DNA from: Tetrapyrgos nigripes | Lineage: Eukaryota > Basidiomycota > Agaricomycetes > Agaricales > Campanellaceae | Assembly (NCBI GenBank): GCA_013368315.1 | Contig: JAACJM010000080.1 | Span: forward strand, 186,001 to 250,000 | Length of the DNA: 64,000 nucleotides | Reading direction: 5' to 3' | Shown here: in pieces, positions 56,974-64,000 of the stretch | Layout: each line of letters begins with the position of its first letter | How positions within the stretch are numbered: the first letter of the stretch is position 1 | Program-made: the position numbers and the translations under genes | The notes under the pieces: generated by a model | The model's database searches: none | What the model saw: the letters and a program-made list of their open reading frames with translations, nothing else | Told to the model about the DNA's origin: nothing

Positions 56974-58185
56974 TCAAAGAGCAGGAACCGACGCCCCAGA
57001 ACTGAAGACACCCGACAAAAGCGTGACCCAATAAGCCCGGTAGAAGACCTTGACGCCTTCTTCACGCTTCATACGGACAAAACAGTTGTAGAGGGAGGTG
57101 TAGGGGTCGAATTCGTCTCGGAGTCTAGAAAGGGAGAGGATGAGTGACGTGATGACAAGGAACAAGGAAAAGATGGGATGGGAACTTGGAGGCGAAAGCA
57201 CGGGATAGAAGACTCGGGACGAAAATGACGAAAACGTACCCAATAACATCCACGTCCTGCGAATACTCCTTCAACTCCAGCTTCGCTGCTTGTTCCGCCT
57301 CCGTCCTCGGCTCAGACACCACTTCATCCCTACTCTCCACTGCCCCACTAGTTCCATGATTCCTCTGTAGCGACAACCTAATCAACAACACCTGTAACGG
57401 ACACGTCACCAACGCAGCAATGATAATAACCGCCGCATACACCCCTACAAACACCCATTTCAGCACCTCATTATGTTGATTCCTCCCCTCCTCGAGAATC
57501 TTCCAAGCTAAAGCTATCGTGGCAATAGCGACGATCACTCCGACCCATAAAAGAGTAAGAAAATGAATGAAAAAGAGTCCGGGGTTGAGGTAGAGTTTCC
57601 AGAAGGAACGACGTTCGGTTGGGGTGAGTAGGACACGGAGAGCAGTTCTGGGTTCCCAGGAAGGGAGACGATAGGGTGTACAGATGGCTCGGTTGATGAT
57701 GACAGAGAAGGGAAGGCTGACGATGAAGGAGAGGAGAATGAAGATGAGGTTAAATCCGGGTGAGCGGACTGAGCTAACTAGCCAGGTGAGGAAGGCTAGA
57801 ATAAAGACAACGAAGCCAGTGAAGAGAGTAGGCACTAGGGTAAATAGGGTGAGCGTTTGAAGAGAGAGTAGGGTAGAAGATGGACTCACTGAAGCCTTTG
57901 TACAGGCCAGCCATACCCTCGAGCTTGTAGACTCTCCTAAACATGGCGAAATAACCATTGACGACGGGGCCTAGAAAGATAGTCAGAGCACGCAGTATGG
58001 TAGGAGGGGGTATACACACCAGTGGCTCCTTCCGCGCCGTCCAACTGAACACTTTTAGGGCTGTAGTTTGCTCGGTACCGAACGAGTACCCCTGAGAATG
58101 GAACAGTGACGGCTGCGCCAAGGATAGCCAGGGGAATAGCGAGCAGACTCAAGGGTGGGAATAGTATGAGAGATGGGCCGAACAT
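56974..58185 (-). CDS. Mitochondrial-carrier-like membrane protein
   Basis: ATG at 58183-58185 opens a hydrophobic helix (MFGPSLILFPPLSLLAIPLA), followed by PFSGVLVRYRANYSPK. After an intron (about 58018-57973) comes GPVVNGYFAMFRRVYKLEGM with AGLYKGF, then two long hydrophobic stretches. A second repeat-like part has TCPLQVLLIRLSLQRN and, after an intron near 57240-57125, DPYTSLYNCFVRMKREEGVK with FYRAYWVTLL. The stop TGA is at 56974-56976. The P-x-x-x-[LIV]-x-x-R, then F...E-G...LY/FYR pattern is that of Solcar repeats, in degenerate form. Such proteins carry metabolites across organelle membranes. Whether this one transports anything, and where it sits, cannot be told. No lesion was seen. 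Confidence 0.7.
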
Positions 58186-58342
58186 GATGGGGGGAAAGAA
58201 AGACGCTCGAGATTGTCGTCGTCAAGACATTTGTACTGAAAGAGAGCGCCTTAGGGCCTATCTAACCCGTTGACGGATGACGCGTTCAACGGCACCAGTC
58301 TCAAACACGACCATACAACGCCTCTTTCCATCACGAAGCACT

Positions 58343-58461
58343 CACGCCGAAAATACAAAAATATCCGCTCGGCAGAATGGCGTACAGAAACAGATATATC
58401 TTATATCAGTAGTAGTGATGTGATCTATCCGTCGAGTGGATACTTTTGTCTTTTCGGCGTG
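58343..58461. mobile_element. 119-bp MITE, CACGCCGAAAA family, copy B
   Basis: Inverted ends CACGCCGAAAATACAAAAAT and, from the other side, CACGCCGAAAAGACAAAAGT. ACT flanks both sides (58340-58342 and 58462-58464). In reverse complement it matches copy A (39653-39770) with about ten differences. It lies roughly 160 bp upstream of the carrier-like gene's ATG, in its presumed promoter. Confidence 0.9.
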
Positions 58462-58464
58462 ACT

Positions 58465-60340
58465 AAGAATGGAGTTCCAAGTGTAAGGGAGCAGGTGAGT
58501 TTACATCTTACGGCCTTCGTCGGTGGTGCTGAAATCCCGTCTCAATCCAATCCCAGTCTCACTCGTATACATAGCTGTTCAAAATCGTCAACCATCCCGC
58601 CTAACTATGACGATACTGTGTACTCCCGTCCAACCAAGCTCCCTACGAATCAGTAATCCTCCCTCCTATTCCGAAGCGCAGCAGCTCACGCTCCCGTCGT
58701 TCCTCTATCCAGCGCTGTGCTTCAATATCGGACTCCTAGTGATCAGACCCTACGAGTTTACGGATTGGGGGATTTACGGAGGACGTATAAAGTACAGGTG
58801 AGTATTGCTCGACTGGGGAAATACACATTAAGGACTTTTTTCCAGGAAGGACAAGTCTTTTCAAAGGAACCAATGTGCACGACTTTGTCACATCTTCGCA
58901 AACTTCATTGACCCCGTATAGGACCGGCGTTTCTCGGTATCCTTATCTTCCACTCTCCTCCTCGGCGCTCGAGTCCATCATTCTACGGACTTCCTTTTCC
59001 ATCTTCTTCAGCGCATAGGCTGGGCTCGTCTTCCTTAACGACACATCTCGCCATATGAACGCAAAAAAAACTACATTTGAAGAAGGGAGGAGCATTCTGG
59101 AGTCTCCAGACTGGAAAGTTTGGGTCGGGACTCGGCGAGCATGCTCGGAGAAAGTGTGAAGGGGAGGAGGACCAGGAATGTATTATCCTGGCCGGGACCG
59201 ACTTGGAGAACTCATAGACTCGGAGAATCAAGCACCTCGAATATACACCCTACTGCACTCTTTTTCACGACTATCTTGAAATTTCCGACCGAATTCGTCA
59301 TTATATGCGTTTCGTTTGTGCTTGGACGGGTATCAGGAACCGTCGCTTCCGAACTCGAACACCCCTACGACTACTGAGACCGATATCCCTACCCTTGATT
59401 CCGAGCCTCTGTTTTCCCCATTCGCCGCTCAAGTTCCAGATTATCACCTCGTCGACCGGAACACGTCACCGTCGATGTCCTCCACGTTAATATGGGGCAC
59501 GGGCACGGACATCACGGACACTCTAACCATTGATGATTAGTCTGAGGGAAATCAGAATACGGGGAGTGAGTGAGGAGGGCATAGAGGTATGGATTGGATG
59601 AGCGGCAGTGGAGGACTGGAGTTCTTAGGTGAGTATTACCCTATGATACTATTTCATTAAGTTGAAGTTGACTCGTTCGCTTTGTTCGCTTTCGTTTCAG
59701 ATATATGGTTCAATGACAAATTCTCTTTGTATCTCATTCACAACTTCCAACTCTCAACTCATCACTTGGACTCCTTTCTCCTTCGCCCAGATTAACCCCT
59801 GTCCCTCCACAACTGGAACCCCATCACAGCCGGTCTTACGGTACCCCTAACTCGGTTCTCTTCAACAACGACTACTGTTGATTCATTCGTTGAAGACGAC
59901 GGAGAGAGATGGAGAGCGCTTAGACTTTATCATCCTCGGTGGTTTATCGTTTTGATCGTGTTGCGTGTTGCAGATGGTGGTTCTTTTGTCGTGGATGAGT
60001 TGATGAGAGGAGGGGGATAAGGGATAGAGGTGGGGGGGAATGGTGGTGCGAAAGAGGCAAGTGCCAAGGGGAGTGGGAAATGAGGGAGTGGGAGGATGGC
60101 GTGGAGGCGGTAGAGAGGGAGGGGAAGAGGGTGAGTGGGAAGGAATGTTATATCAATGTGTTACATATACATTATTCCTAATATCATCTCCTACGGTCCA
60201 CAGTTTTTGGTACCTTCGTGCGTTGGAACCGATGGGTATATATTCTTGGTTTCTGACCGTGACTCGACATAGTCATACAGCTGTCGCTAAAGTGTCATGC
60301 GTATCATACACATCACCTTTTACCTTCTTCCTCTCTTCAT
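58465..60340. other. No confidently assignable gene; two coding-like scraps
   Basis: On the plus strand 58660-58797 reads as a hydrophobic exon (LPSFLYPALCFNIGLLVIRP, then a GTGAGT donor). At 59492-59533 a frame ends with MGHGHGHHGHSNH and a stop, a His-rich tail of the kind seen on metal-binding proteins. On the minus strand 59060-58961 gives a charged coding-like end (YALKKMEKEVRRMMD). I cannot connect these into a model. From 60000 to 60130 the sequence is G-rich low complexity. Confidence 0.3.
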
Positions 60341-62524
60341 TCAAACATGATTAGCCAACAGAATCTGATTCAACGTCTTCATCTCATCCACTCTAAAATC
60401 ATCCTTACTCAAACTCTGTGGTACAGCTCCATCATTGAACGTCAAAAGCGTAGGATTTGCTTGGGAATACTGAGGTCAAGAGATCCCTGTGTTGCCATTT
60501 GGATCGAGATTTGCTGTGAAACGGATGATGTAGTCGGCCATTCCACCGCCCCCGTAGGCGTTGAGAATGTCTGAACTGTGGAACTAGTAGAAGAGTAAAA
60601 GGGAGCAAGAGGTTTGGTCCAGTCGAGATGTACACTCACAGCTCCCAAGATAGGTACTGCTTTCTCCCTTTTACTCACTATAGATGTCCACTCAGGTTAG
60701 TTGATCCAGTTCAAAAAACACAATATGAAAATTCCGAAAATCACTCACAAAACGCCCAAATCGGCTGCTTCCCATCCAAATTCTCAAATAACCATCTTCT
60801 CGGGGCCTGGAAAACTGCATCTCCCTGGAACGATGCGATTCGCTTGAACTGAGGAGATATAGCGTTCAGGTCCCCAGTATCGAACGGAGAGCCTCGAGCG
60901 GGATCTTCTGGATACGCCTGGAGCAAGGTTTCGAGATCTTCATCGGAAATGGTCGAGAGGAATTCGGTCTTGACGTATGTGCGTATTTAGTCTTCGGTCC
61001 TGTTAAAAAGTAATTCAGACTGAGAGCCATGGCTTTTAAGGCCGGTCAAGGAAATCGTACGTACGTGACGTCGAGTGTGGAGAAGTAGAACAACGTCCCT
61101 TCGTCGTCACAATCACCTTTAAAAGAAGACAAAAGAGGGGAGAATTTTAGTATCATCCAATCCCATGACGAGATTACTTCGCAAAACTTACCACTAACGA
61201 TAGGAATCTTTGCAACCTTGCCTTGTTCAACCAACTTTTGCGGAACTAGGGAACAGCACGGGGATCCCACGGGGAAAAAATTCTGACCCGTCCCCGTACC
61301 CGTCGATTCCCGTCCCCGCCTTCACGGGTCAAGGGTAACGACGGGGCATATGGGTCCAGAGCAAAACCCGCGGGTTCACGGGTATATATGTACATAGAAT
61401 AGTACATCTACTTATCACTTAGTACACCTAATTAAATATCGTCGTATCCTTCAAGCATTTCAACATCCTCTGGGTCCTTGCTTTTTGAAATGAAATAGCT
61501 GAGTCAATAGGATTTTTGCCATTGGCTCTGGCTGTCGCAATAGACTTGCATTTCTTGTTTTTCGTCTGAAGGTTTTCGGGAATGGGTGAGTCGGGTCACA
61601 TTTCTTTCAACAAAGAAGATTTTTCTGTGTATCAAATTTTTCTAAGATCTACCTACGAGTCTGGTATAACATTGACAGTACAGTTGAGATGATTATGCCG
61701 GTGCGGCCACCTCCTAGTAGGCGGCGGGTTGGTTTACCCGTGTGGCAGGTCGCGGGTTTGGAGCGGGATGAGATAAGCCAACCCGTTCCCGTCCCCGCCA
61801 TACCCCGTCCCCGCGACCCGTCACTTACCCGCCAACCCGTGCTATTCCCTATGCGGAACATCGGTCAAAAAGACGCCGTCTGCACGAGGAAGCCAGGCTA
61901 AATTCAAAGACTGAGAGAGAATTAAAAGAGACTATCATTATCAGGGACGAACCCATGTACCTGATACGAAAAGATATTGGGAGTATTGTCTACAGCATCC
62001 TTGAGCTTGGCATAGGGAACTTCACGGAGACATTGAAGGATATCGTTTGATCCTGAGCAGTCCGTTTGGTCTACAAGATCATCGTAATCTGAACGCATCG
62101 ATGAGATGAGTGTCATCGGTATCAATAGAAAACAAATACGTACACTTCTGTCCATTAGTGATATCCCCCACTGGAATTGGAGAACCAGATTCTATAAATC
62201 CAGCTCGGAAAAGACTCTCAGTGTCGCCACCGTTGTTGAGCATATGCAAAGCGACGGAAATGGCTCCGGCAGATTCTCCCCAGCTATAAAGACAAGAATG
62301 GGATACATCAGAATGTACGGTAGAAAGGTCAACAGGGAATGGGATACTTACATGGTAACTTTCTCCGGATCGCCCCCAAATGCACCAATATACTTCTGGA
62401 TCCACCTCAGAGCCTCACGCTGATCCTGAAGACCAAGATTCCCCACACCAGCGTCCTTGACTTCCTGAGAAGCTAGGAAACCAAAGGCAGTGACACGATA
62501 GTTTATCGAAACGTAGAGAGGATC
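60341..62524 (-). pseudogene. Type-B carboxylesterase/lipase, broken
   Basis: Exons from the right: [40 protein letters not shown], the nucleophile elbow SWGESAGA (catalytic Ser), LFRAGFIESGSPI, LPRADGVFLTDVP, KLVEQGKVAKIPIVSG, CDDEGTLFYF (catalytic Glu), and FHSSDILNAYGGGGM (catalytic His). The last exon has NLDPNGNTGIS and then QYSQANPTLLTFNDG, ending at TGA 60341-60343. Family members are secreted alpha/beta-hydrolases acting on lipid or ester substrates. Lesions: no N-terminal exons or signal peptide upstream of about 62524, a TGA at 60476-60478 where the family has Trp, and a 605-bp hAT-like element inserted in the exon between LTDVP and KLVEQ. All three triad residues survive, so decay is recent. 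Confidence 0.9.
61247..61851. mobile_element. Non-autonomous hAT-type element, 605 bp, 8-bp TSD
   Basis: Termini TAGGGAACAGCACGGG and, in reverse complement, TAGGGAATAGCACGGG (one mismatch in 16). TGCGGAAC is duplicated exactly at 61239-61246 and 61852-61859 and occurs once in the reconstructed esterase exon. The end regions (61247-61385 and 61715-61851) are packed with CCCGT/ACGGG words, typical of hAT subterminal repeats, while the centre is AT-rich. There is no transposase; the frames inside are incidental. Confidence 0.93.
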
Positions 62525-64000
62525 TGACAAACGCCTCTTCCCTCAGTAATACATAGCGAGGAAGGATCCATTGGATTTTAGCATGCAGCCTGTTACTGAG
62601 GTCTATGACATGAAACATTTTACGCCCCTTGAGTAATGATAACGAGGATGGATCTTAGCAGTGAACTGTAACTGAGGTCTTTGACATTATACTTTCTGTG
62701 GCAACTGCCTCGTGTGCTGAGCAACGGGGAATCCTAATTGACCCGTCAATATCTCGTCCTTGGAGTGGGTAGCGTCAAGTGATGTCTTGAGCTGTAACCT
62801 GCGGCTGGGAGATAGCTCTTGGAAATGTAGCTGGAAGAGGGAGTGTTGACGAAGGAGATTCGGCCAAGGCCCAAGGGCTGCTTGACAGCGGCAAATTGTT
62901 GTTAGATTTTGTATTTTGACGGTGAGCTTGGAAGCTGATACGTAGCCCCTGTTTCTGTAGTATTTAGTACGTCGTTCTGGACGTTTCCGCATCTGATTGT
63001 CCTTGCTTCCGACCGTAATCTAGCCGGACAAACCGGAATATACTCGTTCTCTTGCTGCATCTCGCTCTCGTGTGCCGGGACTGACAACGACTCAAGACGA
63101 ATATTTCAGCAATTGTGAAGGTGGACGAACCGTATTGAAGTATGAAATTCAGAGGCGAAGAGAGCGGTAGACAGAAAAGCCTCGTTAGGAGTAGATGTAG
63201 GCTGTAGCGGGCTGTATAACATCTACACCCGGCATGTTCGTAGAGGACCACGCCGTGTATTATCTATCTATGTATCTATCTCAGGTCATAGCACGCAGCC
63301 GAACTGTAAATGAGGTCTTTCATTACGTGCAGGCCATCCGCAAGCTTTCTGCACGGCTGCCTCGTGTGTTCCTTCGTTCCTTCGCCCCCTCCCCTGCCCC
63401 CCTCCATCTTACGCTTTACTCTGTAGTTATCTCGCACATTCAGTATTATGGGTATAAATACATCAATTCTGGCAGCATCATCAGCTCCTTCCTTCCTTCC
63501 CCCCAACATCGAGTCCAGCGATAAGCATCTCCACCGACTGCCTTCTTTCAGATCCAGATATTTCAGAAAGCTACGAGGCTAGTGCTTAGGCGCGAAGACG
63601 TAAGAAGCCAGAAATCCCTATTTTCCACATATCGTTCATGTAAAGGGTTTGAACTTGTCTCTCGTCAAGACTGTTCTAATGTAGCCTAGTGTAACTTGAC
63701 AGCATAAGTAATCTTAAATAGTGAAGATGGCCAACTACAGGTTCAAGAGGTTAATAATTCTGGAGTTTTGATGTGCCAAGCGATGTGTTTAAATGCTGAT
63801 TCTTGCAAGGGACCATATGGCAGTAATACTGTGCAAAAAATCCAAATTTCGCAGGTGCCATTTTCAGTTATTTTTTTGCAGGTTCGGACAGTGTACAGTA
63901 TCCTGGTTTTTTGCAGGTAGCCAGATGGAGCTAAAAAAATTTCACAGGCCACCAAAGTGCACTCCAATTTTTGCAGGTTGCTTTTTGCATAAGTCAGAAG
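62525..64000. repeat. Intergenic with degenerate repeats
   Basis: A module resembling AACTGTAACTGAGGTCTTTG with a nearby GCCTCGTGTG occurs at about 62665-62715 and again at about 63301-63370. A related TGTTACTGAGGTCTATGACA lies at about 62590. At the right edge, (T)nGCAGGT words occur four times between 63847 and 63980, suggesting an element cut by the window end. No gene was found. Confidence 0.45.

Noticed and set aside
61649..61901. Open frames across the hAT element end
   Set aside because: Arg/Pro-rich frames are produced by the CCCGT subterminal repeats; no transposase motif.
1..64000. tRNA, rRNA or other structured RNA genes
   Set aside because: No A/B-box pairs with a cloverleaf and no rRNA words were noticed by eye; a covariance-model scan was not possible.

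Overview
The window reads as one contig from a filamentous basidiomycete, most likely an agaricomycete. The evidence is spliceosomal introns of about 45-70 nt with GTRNG/YAG ends, very short exons, and gene families common in mushroom-forming fungi: TET/JBP-like oxygenase, a Helitron with its accessory ORF, an ABCB transporter, an OPT transporter and a carboxylesterase. It is a transposon-rich, gene-poor stretch; only the ABC transporter and the carrier-like gene look complete.

Layout. 0.8-3.5 kb (minus): a broken TET/JBP-like dioxygenase gene and a three-exon gene of an uncharacterised basidiomycete family. 4.1-13.0 kb (plus): two many-exon coiled-coil genes of one repeated fungal family, both with lesions and with exons multiplied by tandem duplication. 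13.9-19.3 kb: a pseudogene graveyard holding a decayed NRPS-type adenylation domain and a large motor-domain fragment of cytoplasmic dynein heavy chain, the latter interrupted by a 279-bp CACTA-like MITE with a 3-bp target duplication. 20.8-21.3 kb: a T5orf172/GIY-YIG fragment. 23.5 to about 30.7 kb: a Helitron (minus) with Rep-helicase, accessory gene and a clear CTAG/hairpin 3' end. 31-39 kb: a CpG-poor block of old repeats, with a solo LTR at 38.97-39.33 kb. 40.65-48.74 kb: a complete young Ty1/copia element (two 399-bp LTRs with two differences, 5-bp TSD). 49.3-50.9 kb: a 5'-truncated OPT transporter. 51.2-56.2 kb: an apparently intact ABCB transporter (minus). 57.0-58.2 kb: a mitochondrial-carrier-like gene (minus). 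60.3-62.5 kb: a carboxylesterase pseudogene split by a 605-bp hAT-type element with a perfect 8-bp TSD.

The unifying theme is mobile DNA and probable cytosine methylation. One pair of related repeats (37.85 kb and 39.77 kb) differs so that the alignable CpGs of one copy are TpG or CpA in the other. Both premature stops in the Helitron helicase are at positions where the family has Arg, as expected from CGA to TGA. One of the two LTR differences is also a CpG transition. A gene related to 5-methylcytosine oxidases lies in the same window, but it is broken. Splice sites and frames were read by eye; no alignment or database search was possible.
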